From Unio delphinus (taxonomy: Eukaryota > Mollusca > Bivalvia > Unionida > Unionidae), in contig JAQISU010000193.1 of the NCBI GenBank assembly GCA_029339505.1, positions 2,449,501 through 2,513,500 of the forward strand: 64,000 bases of DNA, written 5' to 3'. This document shows, one piece after another, positions 34,828 through 47,563 of this stretch (its first letter is position 1; every line of letters starts with the position of its first letter). Below the pieces are notes generated by a model. The model was not told the DNA's origin. It was given only the letters and a program-made list of their open reading frames with translations, and did no database searches. Both the position numbers and the translations under genes were made by a program.

Positions 34828-35549
34828 TCCCAAGTCAGCTTTGTGAGCCAGTTCCACCAACTCGAATTCTTCACCTAAATGATGCATTCATTGATTTCTC
34901 ATATGAAGTATCTATTGATGACAAACAGAGTATACATACTGATGACAATCACAAGTTTTACTTTGAGCCCAAGATAGTTTATGAAAATGATAATATGGAC
35001 ACAGTTATACTGCAGCTTAAACCCAACATGGGCATGGAGTTTCCACCACCCTTGACTGCTTTTGCAGAGCTATCTGACCCAAAAGGTCAGCTGTACTTGA
35101 TTGGCCATTCAAAAGCTGAGATTAAGAGGACGGACAAGTTCAGCGGTGTGCAGCTGACTAATGAAGAAAAAACCAGTGCAAAGCAGTGGAGTGAAAGACA
35201 TATAGGTATGGATGGCTTTACAGGGATTGACAACCCTGAAAGAGTGCTGTTTCATTGCACATTTGAGAAAGGGGCATCAGGATCACCTGGGGTATGGATC
35301 TGCAATAAAAACAACCCTCATGCCTACATTGTCACAATGCTGCTGTGCGGTTACCCAGAATGGTTTTATCATGATGAGTGTCCTTTGGAGAAGAAGTGTA
35401 TCCCTCATCACCATCTTGTGGAACAGGGAGTCTGCATGAGATCACTCTGTGAAGACATAAAAAGTACAGATCCAGATTTGTGGCAAGAAATATTTTGTTG
35501 CAATTTGCCAGTGTCACAGAATGATGATGTGGAGATGAAGTCAATGTAA
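34828..35549 (+). CDS. FAM111-like protease gene, last exon (Asp and Ser part of the domain)
   Basis: 722 bases with stop, phase 1 start, acceptor TTTCTTTTCTAG. It continues the protease: ENDNMDTVILQLK holds the candidate catalytic Asp (residue 419). GQLYLIGHSK is a typical beta strand. FHCTFEKGASGSPGVW contains the nucleophile Ser (514) in GASGSPG. TMLLCGYPEWFYHDE and LVEQGVCMRSLCEDIK follow, the C-terminal pattern of FAM111-like proteins of invertebrates as I recall them. Stop TAA at 35547. The triad is complete, so the enzyme should be active if expressed. Confidence 0.88.
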
Positions 35550-37596
35550 AATAACTGATAACTTGAATATTAGGAATCCTATATATACAAAGAAAATTCA
35601 AAGGATCACAAAGTAGAATTGCCAGCAAGTGTCGAGTGTTTATGAAATATGGAATATCCCCTGCTCTAAAATCAATGTCAAGACAAGCCTGTTTCATGTA
35701 CTTTTTATAATACAAGAATACGCCAAGATGTATGTAGATACCTCATACTGTTATGTGTAATTCAGTTTTTTTAAATGGAGAGTAATTCTAACAGCCTAGT
35801 GTGAAAAAAGTCAAAAATGAGACACAAACTTCTATAGATATCTCAAGCTCTTCACGAAATATTAACTAGAAATGAGTGTGACATATTAATTGGTTTTTTT
35901 ATGTTTACGAGTGTAGTGAAATGAAATCGCTGTTTAGTTATGGCTGGTAAAGCCAAACATATTTTGATTTTTAAAAAATTATACATGTATCTCTTTTAAG
36001 GCAAAATTCATTGATTAGCATAGATGTTTTCATTATGTGTCAATGCATTATTGCATCATTAAAATGAAGTTCCTAAATGTTAAATTTTATTTTATGAGTG
36101 ACATTTTACAGCTTGAACATCAGATTATGTATTTTGTCTAATTAATGAATGCTTTCATATGAAAATTGATTAACACCTTGCACACACTGATAAAGTGAAT
36201 ATTGTTAGGTTCGTTATGTGAAACGCCCAAAGTGAAAGGTTTTTTCAAGAATTTAGGGGTGTCTCCCATCCCTCCAGTCATTCACCGAAATCTCCAACAT
36301 AATTATATGCAATATTTTTTATTGAACATTTTTTCTATATCTTTATTCCATTGTAGTGTATTTATGTTAATAGTACCTGTGATCATGTGACTGTGAACTG
36401 GTTTACTGCAAGGCCAGATAATGTAGCTGCTAATTTCACCCTTCGATCCTGTCTGCATGGACAACTGTCTTCTTTTGAAAGTTGTTGAGGTGGATTATGA
36501 TATGTGTCAGTAGAAAGTAATTCCAGAAAGAATTTAAGCGATTATGGCAGAATTACTAAAGAATTCAATCATATTGAAGTGATATTAGTAACGTACGTTT
36601 TGCGTCTATACTTCAAGTTGTTGAGGTTAGTAACAGTCTATACTGTGGATGATCCAAAGTAGTTTGGACAGGATTATAGATGTTGATTGATTGTTGGTGG
36701 ACGACTCAAAAGCTGGCAAATGGCATAAAATTGGGTTAGTTTCGCTTTGGTGTTAAAAGTTTGTTTAGATTTTCAAGTGTTCCTTATCTCCCAATGCCTA
36801 AACACTAAAATACAAGCAAGCAACCTATCACATAAAATTCAATGATGGGTAAACAGGAGTTTCAGTGCTTACAATGAAGTTAAAAGAGACATGAATATGG
36901 ATTCTGCTCTTCCTGTAAAGCTGATTTTAAAGTCTGTTACATCACTAAGAAACCCCATGTATAAAAGCAAAATTAACTGTGACAACCAATATACCATCAG
37001 TGAAAACCATGTCAATAGAATCAATGCCTGACTTTTCCTAATTTTTCATGCATGATTATGATGGCAATGAGAGTTAAAATTGCATCTTAAACAATTACAG
37101 AATTTATTAAATGTTTGGATGGATGAAGATCAAGTACATCATACCAATCTTTTTATGTGGTGATTATAATTATAACAAGATTATGAAAAGGAATTCATAC
37201 ATAATGTCATTTACAAAGCTGTTTTTCTGTATATAGGCATGTCTGATGTCAAGAAAAAGGCTTGATTAGAGATAGTTTACAAGAATTATGAAGCTAAAAT
37301 AAGTACATTGCAAATATCAAGCAAGAAGAGTTGTTATTGTGGAACTTTGTTGACCTCTCATTAAAGAAACTTCTTATATGAAAATATATGTCTATGTCAG
37401 CAGTTTTCTTTCCACAAGTAAGCTTTCAATCATGTGTGAAGTATGTTTCAGGTCTTTATTGTTTTTTGATTGCCATTTCAGGTGTTGTGGTACATGCAAT
37501 TTTCCATTTTTAGATTCCTTTTTTTGTGACAAATATAAATTTGCAAATCTTTTCATTTTTTTTAAAAATAATGTCTTTAATTATTATCAAGAAGAT
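35550..37596. other. 3' flank, no gene seen
   Basis: Includes the 3' UTR of the protease gene of unknown length; an ATTAAA near 36058 could serve as a poly(A) signal but is unremarkable in AT-rich DNA. Short open frames (e.g. 36202-36390) show no protein-like features. Confidence 0.45.
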
Positions 37597-38212
37597 ATAA
37601 TATTGTGAGGAAAGTTATCATTTTGTGTATTGGGGTAAACAACTGATTTCATAATATTGTCAGGAAAATTTACATTTTGTGTATTGGGGTAAACACTGAT
37701 GATAACCTAGTATTGTCAGGAAAGTTATCATTTTGTGTATTGGGGTAAACACAAATGATGTCATAATATTGTCAGGAAAGTTTATATTTTGTGTATTGGG
37801 GTAAACACAAATGATATCCTAATATTGTCAGAAAAGTTATATTTTTGTGTATTGAGGTAAACACAAATGATATCCTAATATTGTCAGAAAAGTTATCATT
37901 TTGTGTATTGGGGTAAACACAAATGATATCCTAATATTGTCAGGAAAGTTATCATTTTGTGTATTGGGGTAGACACAAATGATGTCATAATATTGTCAGG
38001 AAAATTTACATTTTGTGTATTGGGGTAAACACAAATGATAACTTAATATTTTCAGGAAAGTTATCATTTTTGTGTATTGGGATAAACACGAATGATGTCA
38101 TAATATTGTCAGAAAAGTTCTCATTTTGTGTATTGGGGTAAACACAAATAATGTCATAATATTGTCAGGAAAGTTCTCATTTTGTGTATTGGGGTAAACA
38201 CAAATAATATCA
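37597..38212. repeat. 57-bp tandem repeat, about 11 copies
   Basis: Units of 'aatattgtcaggaaagttat', 'cattttgtgtattggggtaa' and 'acacaaatgatatcct'. Copies alternate 'gatgtcat' and 'gatatcct' ends. Non-coding. Confidence 0.95.
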
Positions 38213-39561
38213 GTTTTCTTCATAATTTATTTTATCCCACATGTATTGGTAATTTCCATCAAGGTTGTTTCTTTAAGCCACTAGTTTAAATGCTAGTGAA
38301 AATCGAATAGGTTTAGCAAAACTGTAAAAATGTACACCCATGAAATATTTTGAGAACCATATTGATAAGTACAAGTTTTTTCCATATGTTTCATCAACTA
38401 TTCTGTCTGTCCATCTGCAATTACTGTACCAATCATAGCTCTGTCACCCTTACACTTACTCAGATACTAATGATGGGTGAATTGACATTTTGTTTGATGT
38501 ACATGTGCATTATAAAGGATTGGATTTCAGGTATAGTTTTGTTGGAGTTATTGCCATTTATGCCTATTTCATCTACACTACAGTTTGGTTAAAATCTTCA
38601 TATAAGATGTTGGTCTACCCAGCATACTTAAGTGTCTCTGGTGCATAATTGGATGCACTTTGGTAGGCAATTGCCTATTGTATGGAGATATGCTTTTGAA
38701 GGATTCCTCTTTAGAGATCTTGCTTTGAAAGAAATAAAAAAAATAATGAAAAAAGTTTTGTTTTATTTTGAGAAAAATATTGCCTTTTCCATGTCAGTAT
38801 TAAATATCCGCTACAGTCAATCTTTGTAACTAACATACACCAGGATCGTCTCAAAAAGTAGATGTGCCTTCTATGGGTTTTGTGTCATCAGCTCCATTTT
38901 GAACAGAGTTATGATCCATTACATTTAACCAGCATTGTTCATGAATCATTCAGCACATTTAAATGCAATTTGGTATGAACATTTTCTGATTTACTTGTAT
39001 GTGCCTTACATAGATTTAGTCTCAATGACAAGAGTTATGTCCCCTGACTACTTGTCCTTTTGACTTTGTCAGATAATGTCACCAAAATTTTTTGGATTTC
39101 ATCCGAATTTGTATGTGTCTTCAAAGCTTTGAGAATGTGACTGGGTTTGATTTCAGTCATAGTTTGTAATGACCTTAATGGTGATGAGACTGAGAAATTA
39201 GAATTTCTATTACTCCATACAATCGGTGTCAGGAGTTATGAATGCACATCTCTTCTGTGTATGGCTTAAAATTGTTGACCTGTTGTGATGCACCCATTGC
39301 TACAAGCTCAAGTTTAATTAACACTATACAAGCAGATTCTAGCACATGAGCAATAAGCATGAATGACAGCCAAGTACATGTAATGATAAGCATTGTAACT
39401 AATACAGTAGACCCTTATTTAATTAGTTTCATTTTCTTATTATACCATTGCTTTTTCACTTTAACTTTTTTGTTTCTTAGATGACAAATAACAATTAATT
39501 ATGTTGTTAGATTCTTTTTAGTTTTGTTCTTTTTTAAATATTTTCAAGATTATTCTTTACA
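38213..39561. other. Non-coding stretch, possible old interspersed repeat
   Basis: No gene seen. Phrases such as 'gagttatgtcccctgactac' and 'gagttatgatccattac' (38880-39240) resemble a dispersed repeat common in mollusc genomes as I recall; not verifiable here. Confidence 0.35.
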
Positions 39562-39775
39562 ACACTGAATTACAACCAAATTACTTCAGTGTACAGTACC
39601 CTTTTTTTATCATAACACTGAATTACAACTAAATTACTTCAGTGTACAGTACCCTATTTTTTATTATTATAACACTGAATTACAACTATGTTACTTCAGT
39701 GTAAAATACCATATTGTTTTTTTATTATGACACTAAATTACAACCAAATTACTTCAGTGTACAGTAACTTATTGT
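39562..39775. repeat. Tandem hairpin repeat, 4 copies
   Basis: Each roughly 55-bp unit contains ACACTGAA ... TTCAGTGT, inverted arms of 8 bases around a 15-base AT-rich loop, followed by 'acagtaccc' and a T-run. The arms are kept in the first three copies; the fourth has ACACTAAA. Confidence 0.85.
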
Positions 39776-40064
39776 TTTTATAGCTTGGTAGATTTTCTTG
39801 GCTTGCAAAAGCTACTTTCTTAATGAGGTACTAATATACCAGCGCTCATTGCATTGGATGTTCTTTTTAAAACAATTCAAAATTATTAAAATAAATGTTA
39901 ATAACTGTCCATTTGAATCTGAACAATGCTAGAAATCCTTATTTGGTTATCAAATCCTTTCTTTCTTGGTTAATAAACATTGATATTTATTAATATTATA
40001 TATGTATACTAGTAAACAGTCATGAAAGCAGTATTTAAATGTTACAGGAATAGATTGGGTACAT

Positions 40065-40520
40065 TGTTCTGGATGGTTCATATGGTCAGTCTACCCCTAC
40101 AGAGGTGGGGAGATCCTGGGTTTAAGCCCAGATTCATCCCACCCCTTTCAGTTTTCATCCTGGATGATTCACATGGTCAGTTTACTTTACAGAGGTGGGG
40201 AGATCCTGGATTTAAGCCCAGATTCATCCCACCCCTTTCAGTTTTCATCCTGGATGATTCACATGGTCAGTTTACTTTACAGAGGTGGGGAGATCCTGGA
40301 TTTAAGCCCAGATTCATCCCACCCCTTTCAGTTTTCATCCTGGATGATTCACATGGTCAGTTTACTTTACAGAGTAGGAGAGATCCTGGATTTAAGCCCA
40401 GATTCATCCCACCCCTTTCAGTGTTCATCCTGGATGATTCACATGGTCAGTTTACTTTACAGAGTTGGGAAGATCCTGGATTTAAGCCCAGATTCATCCC
40501 ACCCCTTTCAGTTTTCATCT
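40065..40520 (+). repeat. 90-bp tandem array of a tRNA-like module, 5 copies
   Basis: Units start at 40071, 40161, 40251, 40341 and 40431. Unit 1 (40071-40139, 69 bases) has tRNA-like features: ends GGATG/CATCC that pair, an A-box-like TGGTTCATATGGTCAG, CCCC/GGGG arms around a 9-base loop, and CTGGG-TTTAAG-CCCAG as a T arm and B box. Units 2-5 have lost the CCCC arm and carry CTGGA. It looks like a tRNA-derived SINE head amplified in tandem. As 90 is divisible by 3, two frames are open throughout (30-residue repeats), which is a by-product. Confidence 0.75.
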
Positions 40521-40576
40521 TTACTATTAAAAGGAACATAGGTGATATTTACATTGTTTACATATTTTTTATGTAG

Positions 40577-41095
40577 AATTATTTTGCCTGAGGTTGTAAT
40601 ATGAAAAATCAAACTCATTTATGCTTATTTGAAGTATTTTTAAGCTTGTTGATACACTCAACTTATGTTACTGATATAGCTCATATCAGGTAAAAAATAG
40701 TTGTTTAAAGCAATCTTACAAATTCCGTTCTTTGATATTTATTTCTACTCTGTTACTGCAGTTCTTGTTTTGTGGATATTTTTACATATTTACTACTGGG
40801 AAAATGTCAGTGCGGACTGATCAAATCTTTATATTTAAATATAACTTTCAAGATTATATTTGGCAAAAAAGAAATGACTTTTCATTTTCATCAATAAAAA
40901 AGGACTAAATAATGTTGCACTTAAGAAAATGCTGCAAATTCACAACCTGTGCATGTATGTTTCAGTGATCATTTGCAAACTACATCACATGGTACAATAT
41001 ACACTTTCTGCTGATGCACAGTGACACTGGCAAAATATGTCACAGTATATAATCTATTGCAATTAGAGACTCTTTCCAATTTAATAACACTATAA
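40577..41095. other. AT-rich spacer before the satellite
   Basis: No gene or repeat structure seen. Confidence 0.5.
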
Positions 41096-44000
41096 TAGAA
41101 TTGAACAATTAACCCTGTTCTAGGCATTATATAAAAAATGTATATGTGATTTAATCTCAGTCTAGAATAATCTTAGGCTACAAAACATTGCTTAGAATTG
41201 AAAAATTGAGCCTGTTCAAGGCATTATATAAAAATATTTATACCTGATTTAATCTCAGTCTAGAGTCTTATGCTACAGAACATTGCTTAGAATTGAAAAA
41301 TTGAGCCTGTTCAAGGCATTATATAAAAATATTTATACCTGATTTAATCTCAGTCTAGAGTCTTATGCTACAGAACATTGCTTAGAATTGAAAAATTGAG
41401 CCTGTTCAAGGCATTATATAAAAATATTTATACCTGATTTAATCTCAGTCTAGAGTCTTATGTTACAGAACATTGCTTAGAATTGAAAAATTGAGCCTGT
41501 TCAAGGCATTATATAAAAATATTTATACCTGATTTAATCTCAGTCTAGAGTCTTATGCTACAGAACATTGCTTAGAATTGAAAAATTGAGCCTGTTCAAG
41601 GCATTATATAAAAATATTTATACCTGATTTAATCTCAGTCTAGAGTCTTATGCTACAGAACATTGCTTAGAATTGAAAAATTGAGCCTGTTCAAGGCATT
41701 ATATAAAAATATTTATACCTGATTTAATCTCAGTCTAGAGTCTTATGCTACAGAACATTGCTTAGAATTGAAAAATTGAGCCTGTTCAAGGCATTATATA
41801 AAAATATTTATACCTGATTTAATCTCAGTCTAGAGTCTTATGCTACAGAACATTGCTTAGAATTGAAAAATTGAGCCTGTTCAAGGCATTATATAAAAAT
41901 ATTTATACCTGATTTAATCTCAGTCTAGAGTCTTATGCTACAGAACATTGCTTAGAATTGAAAAATTGAGCCTGTTCAAGGCATTATATAAAAATATTTA
42001 TACCTGATTTAATCTCAGTCTAGAGTCTTATGCTACAGAACATTGCTTAGAATTGAAAAATTGAGCCTGTTCAAGGCATTATATAAAAATATTTATACCT
42101 GATTTAATCTCAGTCTAGAGTCTTATGCTACAGAACATTGCTTAGAATTGAAAAATTGAGCCTGTTCAAGGCATTATATAAAAATATTTATACCTGATTT
42201 AATCTCAGTCTAGAGTCTTATGCTACAGAACATTGCTTAGAATTGAAAAATTGAGCCTGTTCAAGGCATTATATAAAAATATTTATACCTGATTTAATCT
42301 CACTCTAGAGTCTTATGCTACAGAACATTGCTTAGAATTGAAAAATTGAGCCTGTTCAAGGCATTATATAAAAATATTTATACCTGATTTAATCTCAGTC
42401 TAGAGTCTTATGCTACAGAACATTGCTTAGAATTGAAAAATTGAGCCTGTTCAAGGCATTATATAAAAATATTTATACCTGATTTAATCTCAGTCTAGAG
42501 TCTTATGCTACAGAACATTGCTTAGAATTGAAAAATTGAGCCTGTTCAAGGCATTATATAAAAATATTTATACCTGATTTAATCTCAGTCTAGAGTCTTA
42601 TGCTACAGAACATTGCTTAGAATTGAAAAATTGAGCCTGTTCAAGGCATTATATAAAATATTTATACCTGATTTAATCTCACTCTAGAGTCTTATGCTAC
42701 AGAACATTGCTTAGAATTGAAAAATTGAGCCTGTTCAAGGCATTATATAAAAATTTTATACCTGATTTAATCTCAGTCTAGAGTCTTATGCTACAGAACA
42801 TTGCTTAGAATTGAAAATTGAGCCTGTTCAAGCATTATATAAAAATATTTATACCTGATTTAATCTCAGTCTAGAGTCTTATGCTACAGAACATTGCTTA
42901 GAATTGAAAAATTGAGCCTGTTCAAGGCATTATATAAAAATATTTATACCTGATTTAATCTCAGTCTAGAGTCTTATGCTACAGAACATTGCTTAGAATT
43001 GAAAAATTGAGCCTGTTCAAGGCATTATATAAAAATATTTATACCTGATTTAATCTCAGTCTAGAGTCTTATGCTACAGAACATTGCTTAGAATTGAAAA
43101 ATTGAGCCTGTTCAAGGCATTATATAAAAATATTTATACCTGATTTAATCTCAGTCTAGAGTCTTATGCTACAGAACATTGCTTAGAATTGAAAAATTGA
43201 GCCTGTTCAAGGCATTATATAAAAATATTTATACCTGATTTAATCTCAGTCTAGAGTCTTATGCTACAGAACATTGCTTAGAATTGAAAAATTGAGCCTG
43301 TTCAAGGCATTATATAAAAATATTTATACCTGATTTAATCTCAGTCTAGAGTCTTATGCTACAGAACATTGCTTAGAATTGAAAAATTGAGCCTGTTCAA
43401 GGCATTATATAAAAATATTTATACCTGATTTAATCTCAGTCTAGAGTCTTATGCTACAGAACATTGCTTAGAATTGAAAAATTGAGCCTGTTCAAGGCAT
43501 TATATAAAAATATTTATACCTGATTTAATCTCAGTCTAGAGTCTTATGCTACAGAACATTGCTTAGAATTGAAAAATTGAGCCTGTTCAAGGCATTATAT
43601 AAAAATATTTATACCTGATTTAATCTCAGTCTAGAGTCTTATGCTACAGAACATTGCTTAGAATTGAAAAATTGAGCCTGTTCAAGGCATTATATAAAAA
43701 TATTTATACCTGATTTAATCTCAGTCTAGAGTCTTATGCTACAGAACATTGCTTAGAATTGAAAAATTGAGGCCTGTTCAAGGCATTATTTAAAAATATT
43801 TATACCTGATTTAATCTCAGTCTAGAGTCTTAGGCTACAGAACATTGCTTAGAATTGAAAAATTGAGCCTGTTCAAGGCATTATATAAAAATATTTATAC
43901 CTGATTTAATCTCAGTCTAGAGTCTTATGCTACAGAACATTGCTTAGAATTGAAAAATTGAGCCTGTTCAAGGCATTATATAAAAATATTTATACCTGAT

Positions 44001-47000
44001 TTAATCTCAGTCTAGAGTCTTATGCTACAGAACATTGCTTAGAATTGAAAAATTGAGCCTGTTCAAGACATGATATAAAAATATTTATACCTGATTTAAT
44101 CTCAGTCTAGAGTCTTATGCTACAGAACATTGCTTAGAATTGAAAAATTGAGCCTGTTCAAGGCATTAAATAAAAATATTTATACCTGATTTAATCTCAG
44201 TCTAGAGTCTTATGCTACAGAACATTGCTTAGAATTGAAAAATTGAGCCTGTTCAAGGCATTATATAAAAATATTTATACCTGATTGAATCTCAGTCTAG
44301 AGTCTTATGCTACAGAACATTGCTTAGAATTGAAAAATTGAGCCTGTTCAAGGCATTATATAAAAATATTTATACCTGATTTAATCTCAGTCTAGAGTCT
44401 TATGCTACAGAACATTGCTTAGAATTGAAAAATTGAGCCTGTTTAAGGCATTATATAAAAATATTTATACCTGATTTAATCTCAGTCTAGAGTCTTATGC
44501 TACAGAACATTGCTTAGAATTGAAAAATTGAGCCTGTTCAAGGCATTATATAAAAATATTTATACCTGATTTAATCTCAGTCTAGAGTCTTATGCTACAG
44601 AACATTGCTTAGAATTGAAAAATTGAGCCTGTTCAAGGCATTATATAAAAATATTTTTACCTGATTTAATCTCAGTCTAGAGTCTTATGCTACAGAACAT
44701 TGCTTAGAATTGAAAAATTGAGCCTGTTCAAGACATTATATAAAAATATTTATACCTGATTTAATCTCAGTCTAGAGTCTTATGCTACAGAACATTGCTT
44801 AGAATTGAAAAATTGAGCCTGTTCAAGGCATTATATAAAAATATTTATACCTGATTTAATCTCAGTCTAGAGTCTTATGCTACAGAACATTGCTTAGAAT
44901 TGAAAAATTGAGCCTTTTCAAGGCATTATATAAAAATATTTATACCTGATTTAATCTCAGTCTAGAGTCTTATGCTACAGAACATTGCTTAGAATTGAAA
45001 AATTGAGCCTGTTTAAGGCATTATATAAAAATATTTATACCTGATTTAATTTCAGTCTAGAGTCTTATGCTACAGAACATTGCTTAGAATTGAAAAATTG
45101 AGCCTGTTCAAGGCATTATATAAAAATATTTATACCTGATTTAATCTCAGTCTAGAGTCTTATGCTACAGAACATTGCTTAGAATTGAAAAATTGAGCCT
45201 TTTCAAGGCATTATATAAAAATATTTATACCTGATTTAATCTCAGTCTAGAGTCTTATGCTACAGAACATTGCTTAGAATTGAAAAATTGAGCCTGTTCA
45301 AGGCATTATATAAAAATATTTATACCTGATTTAATCTCAGTCTAGAGTCTTATGCTACAGAACATTGCTTAGAATTGAAAAATTGAGCCTGTTCAAGGCA
45401 TTATATAAAAATATTTATACCTGATTTAATCTTAGTCTAGAGTCTTATGCTACAGAACATTGCTTAGAATTGAAAAATTGAGCCTTTTCAAGGCATTATA
45501 TAAAAATATTTATACCTGATTTAATCTCAGTCTAGAGTCTTATGCTACAGAACATTGCTTAGAATTGAAAAATTGAGCCTGTTCAAGGCATTATATAAAA
45601 ATATTTATACCTGATTTAATCTCAGTCTAGAGTCTTATGCTACAGAACATTGCTTAGAATTGAAAAATTGAGCCTGTTCAAGGCATTATATAAAAATATT
45701 TATACCTGATTTAATCTCAGTCTAGAGTCTTATGCTACAGAACATTGCTTAGAATTGAAAAATTGAGCCTGTTCAAGGCATTATATAAAAATATTTATAC
45801 CTGATTTAATCTCAGTCTAGAGTCTTATGCTACAGAACATTGCTTAGAATTGAAAAATTGAGCCTGTTCAAGGCATTATATAAAAATATTTATACCTGAT
45901 TTAATCTCAGTCTAGAGTCTTATGCTACAGAACATTGCTTAGAATTGAAAAATTGAGCCTGTTCAAGACATGATATAAAAATATTTATACCTGATTTAAT
46001 CTCAGTCTAGAGTCTTATGCTACAGAACATTGCTTAGAATTGAAAAATTGAGCCTGTTCAAGGCATTATATAAAAATATTTATACCTGATTTAATCTCAG
46101 TCTAGAGTCTTATGCTACAGAACATTGCTTAGAATTGAAAAATTGAGCCTGTTCAAGGCATTATATAAAAATATTTATACCTGATTTAATCTCAGTCTAG
46201 AGTCTTATGCTACAGGACATTGCTTAGAATTGAAAAATTGAGCCTGTTCAAGGCATTATATAAAAATATTTATACCTGATTTAATCTCAGTCTAGAGTCT
46301 TATGCTACAGAACATTGCTTAGAATTGAAAAATTGAGACTGTTTAAGGCATTATATAAAAATATTTATACCTGATTTAATCTCAGTCTAGAGTCTTATGC
46401 TACAGAACATTGCTTAGAATTGAAAAATTGAGCCTGTTCAAGGCATTATATAAAAATATTTATACCTGATTTAATCTCAGTCTAGAGTCTTATGCTACAG
46501 AACATTGCTTAGAATTGAAAAATTGAGCCTGTTCAAGGCATTATATAAAAATATTTTTACCTGATTTAATCTCAGTCTAGAGTCTTATGCTACAGAACAT
46601 TGCTTAGAATTGAAAAATTGAGCCTGTTCAAGACATTATATAAAAATATTTATACCTGATTTAATCTCAGTCTAGAGTCTTATGCTACAGAACATTGCTT
46701 AGAATTGAAAAATTGAGCCTGTTCAAGGCATTATATAAAAATATTTATACCTGATTTAATCTCAGTCTAGAGTCTTATGCTACAGAACATTGCTTAGAAT
46801 TGAAAAATTGAGCCTTTTCAAGGCATTATATAAAAATATTTATACCTGATTTAATCTCAGTCTAGAGTCTTATGCTACAGAACATTGCTTAGAATTGAAA
46901 AATTGAGCCTGTTTAAGGCATTATATAAAAATATTTATACCTGATTTAATCTCAGTCTAGTCTTATGCTACAGAACATTGCTTAGAATTGAAAAATTGAG

Positions 47001-47563
47001 CCTGTTCAAGGCATTATATAAAAATATTTATACCTGATTTAATCTCAGTCTAGAGTCTTATGCTACAGAACATTGCTTAGAATTGAAAAATTGAGCCTTT
47101 TCAAGGCATTATATAAAAATATTTATACCTGATTTAATCTCAGTCTAGAGTCTTATGCTACAGAACATTGCTTAGAATTGAAAAATTGAGCCTGTTCAAG
47201 GCATTATATAAAAATATTTATACCTGATTTAATCTCAGTCTAGAGTCTTATGCTACAGAACATTGCTTAGAATTGAAAAATTGAGCCTGTTCAAGGCATT
47301 ATATAAAAATATTTATACCTGATTTAATCTCAGTCTAGAGTCTTATGCTACAGAACATTGCTTAGAATTGAAAAATTGAGCCTTTTCAAGGCATTATATA
47401 AAAATATTTATACCTGATTTAATCTCAGTCTAGAGTCTTATGCTACAGAACATTGCTTAGAATTGAAAAATTGAGCCTGTTCAAGGCATTATATAAAAAT
47501 ATTTATACCTGATTTAATCTCAGTCTAGAGTCTTATGCTACAGAACATTGCTTAGAATTGAAA
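41096..47563. repeat. 95-bp satellite, about 68 tandem copies
   Basis: The unit runs 'cagtctagagtcttatgcta', 'cagaacattgcttagaattg', 'aaaaattgagcctgttcaag', 'gcattatataaaaatattta', 'tacctgatttaatct'. The first one or two units (41096-41250) are diverged; the rest are nearly identical. Each unit has TTGA...TCAA inverted arms and a TATATAAAAATA stretch. No open frame persists. Shared rare variants show a higher-order duplication of 20 units (1.9 kb) between about 44061-45960 and 45961-47563. No known centromere-protein box was recognised. Confidence 0.97.

Larger units (their letters stand above)
2503..35549 (+). other. Nine-exon gene for a FAM111-like trypsin-like serine protease (gene span)
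   Basis: The exons are 2503-2646, 6937-7091, 9711-9761, 9957-9993, 18567-18628, 23234-23366, 23682-23864, 31917-32279 and 34828-35549. I assembled them by eye from open frames bounded by AG acceptors and GT (once GC) donors. Phases agree at all eight junctions (1,0,0,1,0,1,1,1). From the ATG at 2547 the product is about 601 residues. Residues 1-240 are low-complexity, with lysine runs, a Ser/Asp block and more lysine runs. Residues about 300-600 form a protease domain with TAKHV (His353), the Asp of MDTVIL (Asp419) and GASGSPG (Ser514); the spacing is close to that of vertebrate FAM111 proteins, as I recall them. By family, a chymotrypsin-fold endopeptidase; the basic runs suggest a nuclear location (inference). 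The substrate is unknown. The true start and any further 5' exon are uncertain, because exon 1 stays open upstream of its ATG. Transcript data would settle the model. Confidence 0.8.

Noticed and set aside
35332..35715. Minus-strand 127-codon open frame
   Set aside because: It overlaps the last protease exon, which has clear domain motifs on the plus strand.
36202..36390. 62-codon open frame downstream of the protease gene
   Set aside because: AT-rich, no homology, no splice or promoter support.
40022..40576. 184-codon open frame with 30-residue repeats (and a second frame at 40164-40541)
   Set aside because: The repeats follow from a 90-bp tRNA-like tandem unit divisible by three; two frames are open at once, and there are no splice or start signals of note.
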